Positions 18,199 through 27,369 of a stretch of DNA of 64,000 nucleotides are shown here, piece by piece; position 1 is the first letter of the stretch; the number at the start of each line of letters is the position of its first letter. Origin of the DNA: Kordia periserrulae (GTDB lineage Bacteria > Bacteroidota > Bacteroidia > Flavobacteriales > Flavobacteriaceae). The translations under genes were made by a program, and so were the position numbers. Under the pieces are notes generated by a model. It was given only the letters and a program-made list of their open reading frames with translations. It was not told the DNA's origin and ran no database searches. The DNA lies in contig NZ_QBKT01000003.1 in NCBI RefSeq assembly GCF_003054265.1, positions 62,001-126,000 of the forward strand. Direction: 5' to 3'.

Positions 18199-19020
18199 AT
18201 GGCAACTTACAAGAAAAGAGGATATAAAGTAAAAACCAAAGTAGAGAAAGAAAAGGAAGTTTCTGCAGAAGAAATTGAAAGTACAACAGCAGAGGTATTT
18301 AATACGCTCGACGAAAAAGCTTCCAAGACTGAAGAATGGGTAGCCAAAAATCAAAAGTTCATCTTTATTGGAATTGGAGCCATTGCTGTAGTTCTATTAG
18401 GATACTTAATTTATACAAAAATATTTGCTGCACCAAAAGAGGTAGAAGCTGCAAACGAAGTATATCAAGCAAATTCATACTTTAACGAAGCATTGAATGT
18501 TGATTTGTCGCAAAACTTAGTAGCAGGAATTGCTACGAGAGATTCGTTATTCAATCTTGCATTGAATGGAGGAGAAGGAAAGTACGGATACTTAAAAATC
18601 ATCTCTGAATACGGAGGAACAAATGCTGCAAACTTGGCAAATTACAGTGCTGGAATCGCATATTTGAATTTGAACAAATACGAAGATGCTATCAAGCATT
18701 TACAAGAGTTTTCTTCTGATGATGTGATTATTGGTGCGAAAGCAAAAGGCGCTATTGGAGATGCATTTGTACAGTTAGGACAGTTAGATGATGCATTGGA
18801 TTATTACGAAAAAGCATTCAAGCATAGCACAAACGAAGCCACAACGCCAATTTACTTATTGAAAGCGGGAATCACAGCGTTGAATATGGAAACGCCACAG
18901 CCAGCAAAAGCATTGGAATACTTTAAAAGAATTGAAGACGAATATGCTTCTTTCAAGACAACTGCTGATGGTAAATTGCTAGATGTATATATTGGAAAAG
19001 CAGAAGCGTTGAGCAAGTAA
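18199..19020 (+). CDS. Membrane-anchored tetratricopeptide protein
   Basis: This 273-residue protein starts at the ATG at 18199 (MATYKKRGYKVK). A Lys/Glu-rich cytoplasmic tail is followed by one membrane segment at about residues 56-76 (FIFIGIGAIAVVLLGYLIY). TPR-like helices follow, for example AANLANYSAGIAYLNLNKYEDA and GDAFVQLGQLDDALDYYEKA. The topology resembles YfgM-type ancillary proteins that hold partners at the inner membrane. It lies three bases upstream of ribH, so the two are co-transcribed. A TATTTTTG box at 18171 is a candidate -7 element. Confidence 0.85.
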   Translation: MATYKKRGYKVKTKVEKEKEVSAEEIESTTAEVFNTLDEKASKTEEWVAKNQKFIFIGIGAIAVVLLGYLIYTKIFAAPKEVEAANEVYQANSYFNEALNVDLSQNLVAGIATRDSLFNLALNGGEGKYGYLKIISEYGGTNAANLANYSAGIAYLNLNKYEDAIKHLQEFSSDDVIIGAKAKGAIGDAFVQLGQLDDALDYYEKAFKHSTNEATTPIYLLKAGITALNMETPQPAKALEYFKRIEDEYASFKTTADGKLLDVYIGKAEALSK

Positions 19021-19023
19021 AAT

Positions 19024-19509
19024 ATGGCAACTGTAAATAAAAATTTATCTACTTACGATAAAGCAACAATCCCAAATGCGAAAGACTTTCGATTTGGGAT
19101 TGTTGTTTCTGAATGGAATGAAAACATCACCGAAGGACTTTTTGAAGGCGCTGTAGCTGCTTTGAAAGAGAATGGAGTTACAGACGATAATATCATTCGT
19201 TGGAATGTTCCTGGAAGTTACGAATTGGTCTACGGAGCTAAACACATGCAAAAAAGGCAAGAAGTAGACGCTATTATTGCCATTGGAAGTGTGATTCAAG
19301 GAGAAACCAAGCATTTTGATTTTGTATGTAGCGCGACGGCGCATGGCATTAAAGATTTGAATGTACAATCGGATATTCCTGTGATTTTTTGTGTGTTGAC
19401 AGATAATACGCTTCAACAAGCCATTGACCGTTCTGGCGGAAAACACGGAAACAAAGGAATTGAAGCAGCCGTTGCAGCGATTAAAATGGCAGCGTTACGT
19501 ACGTTTTAA
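19024..19509 (+). CDS. ribH: 6,7-dimethyl-8-ribityllumazine synthase
   Basis: This 161-residue enzyme condenses 5-amino-6-ribitylamino-uracil with dihydroxybutanone phosphate in riboflavin synthesis. Family segments are FGIVVSEWNENIT, NVPGSYELVYGAK, AIIAIGSVIQGETKHFDFV and PVIFCVLTDNTLQQAIDRSG, with the catalytic His in the GETKHFDF segment. It is the second gene of a two-gene operon with the TPR protein and ends convergently with rsmD. Confidence 0.96.
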   Translation: MATVNKNLSTYDKATIPNAKDFRFGIVVSEWNENITEGLFEGAVAALKENGVTDDNIIRWNVPGSYELVYGAKHMQKRQEVDAIIAIGSVIQGETKHFDFVCSATAHGIKDLNVQSDIPVIFCVLTDNTLQQAIDRSGGKHGNKGIEAAVAAIKMAALRTF

Positions 19510-19535
19510 TTCAGAATTCAGAATTATGAATTGGT

Positions 19536-20096
19536 TTATTCTTCTTCGCTAGATGCTTCTGGAAGTTCAAAGAAGCTAAATACAGAGCCACCGTAATTTT
19601 TCGAAAAGCTAAAATGAGCCACATGTTCCAAGTTGGTCTCCTTGGCGTGTTCTATAATCAAGAAACCATCTTCCAATAACAAATTACGCTCAAAAACAGT
19701 GTTAGCTATTTGTTCAAATTGCGCATAGGTAAACGCATACGGCGGATCCGCAAAAATAATATCCGCTTTGATATAAGTTTTATCTAAAAACTTAAAAACA
19801 TCACTTTTAATTGCGGTTATGTCTAATTCCAACTGCGCTGCGGTTTTCTTAATAAAACTCACACAACCATAATCGCCATCTACAGCAGTAATGGTTTCTG
19901 TTCCGCGCGAAGCAAATTCATAGCTAATATTTCCGGTGCCCGAAAACAAATCCAATACACTAATTTCGTGAAAGTAGTAATGATTGTTCAAAATATTGAA
20001 CAGCGATTCCTTTGCTAAATCGGTAGTCGGTCGCACAGGCAGTTTTTTAGGTGCTTGCAATCGTCGTCCTTTATGTTTTCCAGAAATAATGCGCAT
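19536..20096 (-). CDS. rsmD: 16S rRNA (guanine-966 N2)-methyltransferase RsmD
   Basis: This 186-residue SAM-dependent enzyme methylates G966 of 16S rRNA. It starts MRIISGKHKGRRLQAP, shows the SAM-binding VLDLFSGTGNISYEFASRG, and has the N6/N2 methylase motif FADPPYAF. It starts directly after the stop of the DUF3822 gene, a pairing frequent in this bacterial family. The length is normal. Confidence 0.95.
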   Translation of the reverse strand: MRIISGKHKGRRLQAPKKLPVRPTTDLAKESLFNILNNHYYFHEISVLDLFSGTGNISYEFASRGTETITAVDGDYGCVSFIKKTAAQLELDITAIKSDVFKFLDKTYIKADIIFADPPYAFTYAQFEQIANTVFERNLLLEDGFLIIEHAKETNLEHVAHFSFSKNYGGSVFSFFELPEASSEEE

Positions 20097-20945
20097 CTAA
20101 AAATTGTTTAGTAAGGTAAAGTCGTGGTGATTTTTTGGTTTTTCAACACTTTCGTGGAAGTCAAACGTATATTTTTTATCTAAAAAATCCACATGACGCA
20201 CATAGGTGTACGTTACCGTATACAACACATCGCTTTTATCAATATCACCTAAAAAGTACAATTGCAGTGTGTTGGTATTTAATTCAAGTTGCTCTAGGGT
20301 GAACAGTAAATAGTAAATAAAATCTTCGGAAGAAGCATATTCAAACGAATTGTAAAATAAAAGCTTCTTTTGTTGAATGGCAACAATTTCAAAATGCGTT
20401 TTTTGTACGTGTACATACACGGTTGCTTCTTCGCTGGCGGTCGTCAATTGAAAGATGTTTTCTAACAAAATCGTCGCAAAATGTTTGTAATGAAACGCAC
20501 CATATTTCTCAAAAAACAGGTTGTTGATATTCACATACGGAATATATACATTCACCATGTCGTTATTGGTAATGACATCAAAAGTAATATAATCGGTTGG
20601 CAGGATTTTGTTGTTGTATTTTAAATAATCTGCCAAATGTTTGTCCGAAAACAATGGTTTTGGAACAAAAGTAGACAACGAATTGATGTGACTTACCGTA
20701 ACACTTTCAAAATCTTGATGAAGTAGGGAAGCTTCTTGTTCAAAAACGGCGATGATTTCTTTTTCCAGCTGAATTGGATTCGTCACGTTTTCAAACGGAA
20801 AATGACGCAATGCGGTAATTTCGTTGCTAATTGTGTGTAACACACAAAAAGAAAGTCCATTCAGAGATATCTGAATGGACAATTTATTAAAATTTGTTTG
20901 TGGTGCTATGTTATTTCTTCTTTTTGTTTCCACTACCAATTTCAT
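20097..20945 (-). CDS. DUF3822 family protein
   Basis: This 282-residue protein from the ATG at 20945 belongs to the DUF3822 family, which shows a weak resemblance to actin-like ATPase folds of PilM type; that relation is inference. Its start overlaps the last 35 bases of the upstream gene, and its stop touches the rsmD start. A terminator-like hairpin (20855-20880) lies inside its codons 22-31. The assignment rests on the family's usual position beside rsmD and the KLSIQISLNGLSFCVL start region. The function is unknown. Confidence 0.75.
   Translation of the reverse strand: MKLVVETKRRNNIAPQTNFNKLSIQISLNGLSFCVLHTISNEITALRHFPFENVTNPIQLEKEIIAVFEQEASLLHQDFESVTVSHINSLSTFVPKPLFSDKHLADYLKYNNKILPTDYITFDVITNNDMVNVYIPYVNINNLFFEKYGAFHYKHFATILLENIFQLTTASEEATVYVHVQKTHFEIVAIQQKKLLFYNSFEYASSEDFIYYLLFTLEQLELNTNTLQLYFLGDIDKSDVLYTVTYTYVRHVDFLDKKYTFDFHESVEKPKNHHDFTLLNNF
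20846..20880 (-). terminator. Terminator-like hairpin inside the DUF3822 reading frame
   Basis: On the minus strand, GTCCATTCAGA and its exact complement TCTGAATGGAC enclose a 4-base loop and are followed by TTTCTTTTT. It lies 31 bases beyond the stop of the 290-residue protein gene, as an ordinary terminator would, but within the next gene's coding region. Confidence 0.6.
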
Positions 20946-21783
20946 AACTAGTTGGCCAGTTTCCAGTATCACTTACTTTATCAAGTGAGCCAACATAGAT
21001 TACTGGACCGTCAATTTCATCAACTGAAACAACTTTCTTTTCTTGATCTAATAAATCTTTATCTAAATCGTGTAAAACTACTTCTTTAGGTACAGAAACT
21101 TTAAATACAGGAGCTGAATAATTATCGTTTACTTCCTTAGAGCCTATTTCCATTTTGAATGTCGTATTTTCTTCTTTAGCATACGGTACATACTTCATGG
21201 TTTTATAACGGTCAGAATCTTTGAATAAAGAATCTTTCACAGGTCTAAAATCTAAAGTATCAATGATAACAACTTCTTTCAATTTGTCAATTTTATACAC
21301 TTTGTCAAACTCCGTATAACTTGAATCTCTACGCTCAATAATAGCAAATTTTGCATTTTCAATAAATCTTTCTAAGCTGTCAAAAGTTGGTGCATACTTT
21401 CCTGTAACGGTTTTGTGTGCGTTTTGAGCGTCTCTAATATCTTTCAATTTATTGATAACTGCCGTGTAACGCTTTACCTTTTTTTGCTTAAACTCCACTG
21501 GAGCCATAATTGATGTGTACGTTTTGTATCCAAAAAATACTGAAGCAGCCAAAAATACTACTGAAAAAATAGGTCTTACTTTTCTAGGAACTAATTTTTC
21601 GATTAAGAATAAAAGTCCAATAGCAACTACCAAAGCAACTACTAAAATAATTGGTGTTTTCAAGGTTTCAAACGAACCTGGTTCTACAACTTCTTTTTTC
21701 TGGGCTACAGCTAATGCTGGAACGAGTAAGAAAGCAATTACGAATGATAAGACTAAATTAAATTTTTGTTTTGCGTGTTTCAT
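20911..21783 (-). CDS. Membrane protein of unknown function with long periplasmic part
   Basis: This 290-residue protein has a signal-like segment ending LAVAQ and two further membrane segments at about residues 43-62 and 72-88. A charged soluble region follows to the C-terminus (GSGNKKKK). The stretch KLKDIRDAQNAHKTVTGKYAPTF recalls the helix of pseudopilin-type proteins, but no prepilin cleavage site is seen. I do not recognise a family. It overlaps the start of the DUF3822 gene by 35 bases. Confidence 0.7.
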   Translation of the reverse strand: MKHAKQKFNLVLSFVIAFLLVPALAVAQKKEVVEPGSFETLKTPIILVVALVVAIGLLFLIEKLVPRKVRPIFSVVFLAASVFFGYKTYTSIMAPVEFKQKKVKRYTAVINKLKDIRDAQNAHKTVTGKYAPTFDSLERFIENAKFAIIERRDSSYTEFDKVYKIDKLKEVVIIDTLDFRPVKDSLFKDSDRYKTMKYVPYAKEENTTFKMEIGSKEVNDNYSAPVFKVSVPKEVVLHDLDKDLLDQEKKVVSVDEIDGPVIYVGSLDKVSDTGNWPTSYEIGSGNKKKK

Positions 21784-21973
21784 CTCTATTAAGAATAGTT
21801 TTGTTTTAAGAACATCAATATACGCAAATCTACAATTTTTTTTTAATGCTAAAAGTATTTGCCCAAAAAAAGCATGTTATATTTATAAAAAAGTAAATGA
21901 TGCAGAATCATTCAAATTACTTTTCTATTTTCGCCTACAAGATTCCGCAAAAAAGACCTTAATTCTATTATTG

Positions 21974-23398
21974 ATGAATGCAACGACATTTTATAAATTA
22001 TTGAAAGATAAATTTCCACACGAAGTTACTTTCAAACAAGATGTGGTATTGCACAAACTTTGCGAATTTATTTTCGGAGACGACACAGATGCACTTTTTT
22101 TATTAAAAGGCTACGCTGGAACTGGAAAAACGACCACGATTGGTACGTTGGTAACGCATTTGTGGCATACCAAAAAAAAGTCGGTGTTGTTGGCGCCTAC
22201 AGGTCGTGCTGCAAAAGTAATTAGCAATTATGCCAAGCGTGAAGCCTTTACCATTCATCGAAAAATTTACTTTCCCAAAAAAGATAAAGGTGGCGGCGTA
22301 AGCTTTGTATTGCAACCCAATAAACATCGCGATACGATTTTTATTGTAGATGAAGCCTCTATGATTCCCGATGCGCCAAGCGATTCCAAACTGTTTGAAA
22401 ATGGTTCGTTGTTAGATGATTTAATGATGTATGTGTATTCGGGACATAAATGTAAATTAATCTTAATTGGAGATACCGCGCAGTTACCGCCCGTAAAACT
22501 CGATATCAGTCCCGCGTTGGATGAGCGAACGTTGGAATTGAATTACGATAAAAATGTCACCGTCATCGAATTGGACGAAGTGGTACGACAAGATGCCGAT
22601 TCAGGAATTTTAGTCAACGCGACTAATTTACGTGAACAATTGCACGACGAATTTTACGCTGAATACAAATTTCAGCTAGATAACTATCCTGATATCGTTC
22701 GTTTGATTGATGGTTATGAAATTCAAGAAGCGATTGGCGAATCGTATTCCGATAACGGAAAAGAAGACATGGCAATCATTGTGCGTTCCAACAAAAGAGC
22801 CAACATTTACAATCAACAAATACGCAGTCGCATCTTATTCAACGAAAACGAATTGGCTTCGGGCGATTATCTCATGGTGGTAAAAAATAATTATTTTTGG
22901 TTGCCGCCAACTTCCGAAGCAGGATTCATCGCAAACGGCGATATCATTGAAGTCTTGGAAATCTTCGCCATTAAAGAATTATACGGTTTTCGCTTTGCGG
23001 AAGTCAACATACGTATGGTTGATTATCCCAATCAAAAACCTTTTGAAACGGTTCTCTTATTAGATACTATTCACGCCGAAACGCCCGCATTATCTTATGA
23101 AGACGGTAATCGACTTTACCAAGAAGTCATGAACGATTACGCGAGTGAAACTTCCAAATACAAGAAATTCCTAAAAGTAAAAGCCAACAAATATTTCAAT
23201 GCATTGCAAGTCAAATTTAGTTACGCTATTACCTGTCACAAATCGCAAGGTGGACAATGGAAAACGGTTTTTATAGAGCAACCCTATTTGCCCAATGGCG
23301 TTGGAAAAGAGTACATGCGTTGGTTGTACACTGCCATGACACGTGCCCAAGAAAAGCTCTATCTGATTGGTTTTACGGATGATTTTTTTAGTTCCTAA
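21974..23398 (+). CDS. RecD-like superfamily 1 DNA helicase
   Basis: This 474-residue protein starts at the ATG at 21974; the longer open frame up to 21515 overlaps the opposite gene and is not family-like. Walker A is LKGYAGTGKTTTIG at about residue 45, Walker B is IFIVDEASMIPD, motif III is LILIGDTAQLPPV, and the C-terminal motifs are ITCHKSQGGQW and LYTAMTRAQEKLYLIGF. It should unwind DNA using ATP in recombination or repair. It lacks the RecD2 N-terminal domain and resembles the short Bacteroidota helicases annotated as ATP-dependent RecD-like. Confidence 0.9.
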   Translation: MNATTFYKLLKDKFPHEVTFKQDVVLHKLCEFIFGDDTDALFLLKGYAGTGKTTTIGTLVTHLWHTKKKSVLLAPTGRAAKVISNYAKREAFTIHRKIYFPKKDKGGGVSFVLQPNKHRDTIFIVDEASMIPDAPSDSKLFENGSLLDDLMMYVYSGHKCKLILIGDTAQLPPVKLDISPALDERTLELNYDKNVTVIELDEVVRQDADSGILVNATNLREQLHDEFYAEYKFQLDNYPDIVRLIDGYEIQEAIGESYSDNGKEDMAIIVRSNKRANIYNQQIRSRILFNENELASGDYLMVVKNNYFWLPPTSEAGFIANGDIIEVLEIFAIKELYGFRFAEVNIRMVDYPNQKPFETVLLLDTIHAETPALSYEDGNRLYQEVMNDYASETSKYKKFLKVKANKYFNALQVKFSYAITCHKSQGGQWKTVFIEQPYLPNGVGKEYMRWLYTAMTRAQEKLYLIGFTDDFFSS

Positions 23399-23547
23399 TT
23401 CGATACCCAAACTCACATTCCATAATTTTTTCTATTTTTAAGCAGTCGTTTTTTAACTTTTATAGTTAGAAGATTCTAAGAATGAGTTTACAAAAACAAA
23501 AATTAACAAAAACCAACACCTAATACCTAAAACTAAACACCTTAAAA

Positions 23548-24447
23548 ATGCATAACAAATACTACACACCTTCGGGAAAAGTTAACTCCATTAGTTTTTT
23601 ATACCTTTTTCTAGCAATTTTCATTGCCGCGCCTCTACTAACTTTTATTTATACGTACGCTGTTCTGTATATTCCAATCGTGTACTTAAATATTCTTTGT
23701 GTGGTTGGAATTGCTTTCGGATTGGGCTATGTAGCAAGTTTTGTAGTCGGTTTGGGAAAAGTTCGCAACAAAATAGTGGCGTTGCTTTTCGGACTCATCA
23801 TAGGAATTGCGGCATTATACTTTAGTTGGATTATTTGGCTACATTACCATTTAAATGATTCTGCCTTTAGCGAGATTTCTTATACAGAATTGCTAGAAGC
23901 GCCAGGCGCTGTTTGGGACATTATCTGGAAAATAAACGAACAAGGAACGTGGAGTATTGGGCGAAGTAGCAGAACCAACGTTTCAGGAACTTTCTTAACT
24001 GTTGTTTGGATTATAGAGTTAGTTGCCTTTATCGGAGCTCCTATCTTTTTTGCCTATTCCAAAGCTGTTGAACCGTTTTTAGAAGATGACAATGATTGGG
24101 CAGATATCACAAAAATTGAACCTTTTGAGCTTATTGAAGATAAAAATACTCTCAAAAAACAACTAGAAACACAAAACTACGAAGCGTTCTTAGAAATTGG
24201 TCCACTCACAAACGAGCAGAACAGTTCGCATGCTATTTTTTCACTATATCACAACAAAAAACGCACTCACGGAAACGAGTATTATTTGAGTGTGAGCAAT
24301 ATGAAAGAGCGAATTGATAAAAAAGGAAACGTCACCTACGATGAAAAATCATTGATTAGTTTCATTCGTGTTCCGAAGGAAATTGGCGAAAAATTACTTG
24401 CCAAAATTGGAACTTCCGTAGAAGTGCCTATTGCTGAAAGTGAATAA
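23548..24447 (+). CDS. Multi-pass membrane protein, unknown
   Basis: This 299-residue protein has four or five hydrophobic segments between residues 12 and 170, with one Trp-rich loop, followed by a charged cytosolic tail of about 120 residues. I see no known motif. It lies alone between the helicase gene and kdsB. The intergenic stretch before it contains the phrase CCAACACCTAATACCTAAAAC, which recurs near 57238-57258. Confidence 0.7.
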   Translation: MHNKYYTPSGKVNSISFLYLFLAIFIAAPLLTFIYTYAVLYIPIVYLNILCVVGIAFGLGYVASFVVGLGKVRNKIVALLFGLIIGIAALYFSWIIWLHYHLNDSAFSEISYTELLEAPGAVWDIIWKINEQGTWSIGRSSRTNVSGTFLTVVWIIELVAFIGAPIFFAYSKAVEPFLEDDNDWADITKIEPFELIEDKNTLKKQLETQNYEAFLEIGPLTNEQNSSHAIFSLYHNKKRTHGNEYYLSVSNMKERIDKKGNVTYDEKSLISFIRVPKEIGEKLLAKIGTSVEVPIAESE

Positions 24448-24535
24448 AATATGCTGAATTTGCTAAATAATCTGTTTCCAAAACAAGCAACGATTAAAAT
24501 AATTGTATTTTTGAAATCATAAAAATTTCTTCCTT

Positions 24536-25264
24536 TTGAAAATAATAGCAATGATTCCCGCACGATATGCAGCTTCCCGATTTCCAGGAAAGTTGATGCA
24601 AGACTTACACGGTAAAACGGTGATTACACGCACGTATGAAGCTACGTTGGCAACAGGTCTTTTTGAAGAAGTGTATGTGGTGACGGATAGTGAAATCATT
24701 CAAAAAGAAATCAGCAATAACGGTGGAAATGTCATCATGAGTAAGCAACCGCATGAATCTGGCAGCGACCGAATTGCGGAAGCTGTGCAAGATGTAGAAG
24801 CTGATATTGTGATAAATGTTCAAGGCGACGAACCGTTCACGGAAAAAGCCAGTCTGGAAAAAGTCATCAATGTTTTTTATGAAGATCCAAACAAAGAAAT
24901 TGACTTGGCTTCGCTCATGGTGGAAATTACCGATTGGGACGAAATTAGCAATCCAAACACGGTAAAAGTCATTGTAGATCAACGAAACTTTGCACTGTAC
25001 TTTTCGCGTTCGCCAATTCCATTTCCAAGAGATAAAAATGCAGGAGCAAAATACTATAAGCACAAAGGAATTTATGCATTCCGAAAACAAGCTTTGCTCG
25101 ATTTTGCAAAATTACCAATGCAAATGCTAGAAGCTACTGAAAAAATAGAATGCATTCGCTATTTGGAATATGGCAAAAAGATAAAAATGGTAGAAACGAC
25201 TGTAGAAGGTGTGGAAATTGACACGCCAGAAGATTTAGAACGCGCCAAAAAAGTGTGGAAATGA
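24536..25264 (+). CDS. kdsB: 3-deoxy-manno-octulosonate cytidylyltransferase
   Basis: This 242-residue enzyme activates Kdo (or its 8-amino form) to CMP-sugar for lipopolysaccharide core synthesis. Motifs are [39 protein letters not shown] and [13 protein letters not shown]. The start is a TTG at 24536, which gives the standard KdsB N-terminus [11 protein letters not shown]; an internal ATG at 24551 would remove a conserved strand. The stop overlaps the next gene by ATGA, so translation is coupled to the HAD phosphatase. Confidence 0.93.
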   Translation: MKIIAMIPARYAASRFPGKLMQDLHGKTVITRTYEATLATGLFEEVYVVTDSEIIQKEISNNGGNVIMSKQPHESGSDRIAEAVQDVEADIVINVQGDEPFTEKASLEKVINVFYEDPNKEIDLASLMVEITDWDEISNPNTVKVIVDQRNFALYFSRSPIPFPRDKNAGAKYYKHKGIYAFRKQALLDFAKLPMQMLEATEKIECIRYLEYGKKIKMVETTVEGVEIDTPEDLERAKKVWK

Positions 25265-25956
25265 TACAATACGATACCGTAAAAGTCATTGCATTTGACG
25301 CCGATGATACGCTTTGGGTAAATGAAACCTATTTCAGAGATGCCGAACACAAGTTTGCACAGTTGCTCTCAGCATATGAAACGGAAAATACCATTGACCA
25401 AGAATTGTTTAAAATGGAGATGAAAAATCTACCGATTTACGGTTACGGCATCAAAGGTTTTGTATTGTCAATGGTGGAAAGTGCGATTGAATTGTCTAAC
25501 GGAAAAATATCGAATAAAGTCATTGCAGAAATTCTTCAAATAGGAAAAGAAATGATTGACATGCCTGTCGAATTGCTCGATGGCATTGAAGAAGTGTTAG
25601 AACAATTAAGCAAAAAATACCGTTTATTAGTCTTAACGAAAGGCGATTTACTTGACCAAGAGCGAAAACTAGAAAAATCGGGATTGACCAAATATTTTCA
25701 TCATGTAGAAGTGATGAGCGATAAAAAAGAAAAAAACTATTCCGATTTGTTGGAGCATCTCGAAATTGATGTTAGCGAATTTTTAATGATTGGGAACTCG
25801 TTGCGTTCAGACGTATTGCCAATTATCAACATAGGAGGAAAGGCAATTCATGTACCATTTCACACCACATGGCAACACGAAGAAGTGTCTCCACAAGAAG
25901 AATCGGATGAATATGATGTCGTAAAAAACATCACGGAAGTGTTACAGTACATATAA
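25261..25956 (+). CDS. HAD-family hydrolase
   Basis: This 231-residue phosphatase-like protein shows the HAD motif [10 protein letters not shown] near residue 10, motif II LVLTKGD, a motif III Lys in the [10 protein letters not shown] region and motif [14 protein letters not shown]. Its ATG at 25261 overlaps the kdsB stop. The location between kdsB and an iron-type alcohol dehydrogenase suggests a dephosphorylation step linked to Kdo metabolism (for example a Kdo-8-phosphatase role), but the sequence resembles general C1-cap HAD hydrolases more than KdsC. Confidence 0.85.
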   Translation: MIQYDTVKVIAFDADDTLWVNETYFRDAEHKFAQLLSAYETENTIDQELFKMEMKNLPIYGYGIKGFVLSMVESAIELSNGKISNKVIAEILQIGKEMIDMPVELLDGIEEVLEQLSKKYRLLVLTKGDLLDQERKLEKSGLTKYFHHVEVMSDKKEKNYSDLLEHLEIDVSEFLMIGNSLRSDVLPIINIGGKAIHVPFHTTWQHEEVSPQEESDEYDVVKNITEVLQYI

Positions 25957-26016
25957 AAACACTTCAAAAAAACAATAACGAAGGTAGTATAACATACAAT
26001 ATAAAACCCACGAGCT

Positions 26017-27099
26017 ATGCACTATAAAAACTTTCCAATGGTTCCCAGAGTAATCTTCGGAAGAGGAAGTTTTAACCAGATACAGGAAATTTTAGCCCCA
26101 AAACGCGTCAACACGAAAGCGCCATTTATCTTTTTGGTAGATGATGTTTTTGAAAACAATCCATGGTTGATTGACAGAATTCCACTGCGATTTTTGGATC
26201 AAATTATTTTTATATCTGCGGATGAAGAACCAAAAACCGAACAAGTAGATACATTAGTTGCTGAACTGAAATCGCGTTTTACGGAAAATCCATCAGGAAT
26301 CATCGGAATTGGCGGAGGAACTTTATTAGACATGGCAAAAGCAGTGGCGATTATGTTGACCAATGAAGGAAGTGCTGCCGATTATCAAGGTTGGGATTTG
26401 GTAAGTACGGAAGCCGTTTATCACGTGGGAATTCCGACCATTTCTGGAACTGGTGCGGAAGTTTCACGAACTACCGTTTTGACTGGACCCGAAAAGAAAC
26501 TCGGAATCAACTCCGATTACACGCCTTTTGATCAAGTAGTGTTAGACCCAGAATTGACGCGTGGCGTACCGCAAAATCAGTGGTTTTACACGGGAATGGA
26601 TTGTTATATTCACTGTATAGAATCGCTCACAGGAACGTATTTAAACGCGTTTAGTCAAAGTTATGGTGAAAAAGCCTTGGAATTGTGTCGCAACGTATTC
26701 TTAGAAAAAAATGTGCGCGATGAAGATTCTGAAGACAAACTGATGATGGCTTCTTGGCATGGCGGAATGAGCATTGCGTATTCGCAAGTTGGTGTAGCGC
26801 ACGCTATGAGTTATGGACTTTCCTATTTGTTGGGAACAAAACACGGAATCGGAAACTGTATTGTATTCAATCACTTAGAAGAATTTTACCCGCAAGGTGT
26901 TTCGGAATTCAAAAAAATGGTGCGCAAACACGATATCGACATTCCCACAGGAATTTGCGCCAATTTGACCAACAAAGAACTCAACAAAATGATTGATATC
27001 GCGTTGATGTTGGTGCCACTTTGGGAAAATGCATTAGGGAAAAACTGGCAGGAAATCATCACACGTGAGAAGTTAAAAACGATGTATAAGAAGATGTAG
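26017..27099 (+). CDS. Iron-containing alcohol dehydrogenase, KdnB-like
   Basis: This 360-residue protein has the group III alcohol dehydrogenase fold: NAD-binding GIGGGTLLDMAKAVA, then PTISGTGAEVSRT, and metal ligands in GMDCYIHCIESL, GVAHAMSYG and LGTKHGIGN. Position directly after kdsB and the FKNFPMVPRVIFGRG-like start are reminiscent of KdnB, the Kdo 8-oxidase that with the aminotransferase KdnA makes 8-amino-Kdo. No KdnA is visible in this window. The KdnB assignment is therefore inference; the dehydrogenase family is secure. Confidence 0.88.
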   Translation: MHYKNFPMVPRVIFGRGSFNQIQEILAPKRVNTKAPFIFLVDDVFENNPWLIDRIPLRFLDQIIFISADEEPKTEQVDTLVAELKSRFTENPSGIIGIGGGTLLDMAKAVAIMLTNEGSAADYQGWDLVSTEAVYHVGIPTISGTGAEVSRTTVLTGPEKKLGINSDYTPFDQVVLDPELTRGVPQNQWFYTGMDCYIHCIESLTGTYLNAFSQSYGEKALELCRNVFLEKNVRDEDSEDKLMMASWHGGMSIAYSQVGVAHAMSYGLSYLLGTKHGIGNCIVFNHLEEFYPQGVSEFKKMVRKHDIDIPTGICANLTNKELNKMIDIALMLVPLWENALGKNWQEIITREKLKTMYKKM

Positions 27100-27173
27100 C
27101 TTCGACAGGTTCAGCTATCTTTTTTGTTCGCTTTGCTCAATTCCTATCATCAAATTTCAGCAAAATTTGACTT

Positions 27174-27368
27174 TAAATTTATCACAAAAACTGCAGAAAG
27201 GTCACTTTTTTGTACATTTTCACTATTTGGTCACTATAGCTGGATTGTAAGCGGTGCAAATTTTAGGGTTCAATAAGAAAACTCAAAAGAAAGGCACTCT
27301 TAAAAGTGCTAAGAATGCTTTATTTTTTTGTAGAATTATTGGGTTGAGCAACGGTTGCCATTGTTGGC
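27174..27368. repeat. Long direct repeat, copy A
   Basis: About 195 bases match copy B at 29218-29433, including an identical 22-base stretch ending in the GCACT arm, the palindrome GCACTYTTAAAAGTGC, and GAATTATTGGGTTG followed by GCAACGGTT. Both copies lie immediately downstream of a minus-strand gene. The rest of the 270-base gap (27100-27173) holds only a diverged CTTCGACA element at 27099-27118. Confidence 0.75.
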
Positions 27369-27369
27369 A

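Noticed and set aside
21515-21973. N-terminal extension of the RecD-like helicase
   Set aside because: It overlaps the opposite gene and the long A/T-rich intergenic stretch and is not family-like; the ATG at 21974 fits the helicase.
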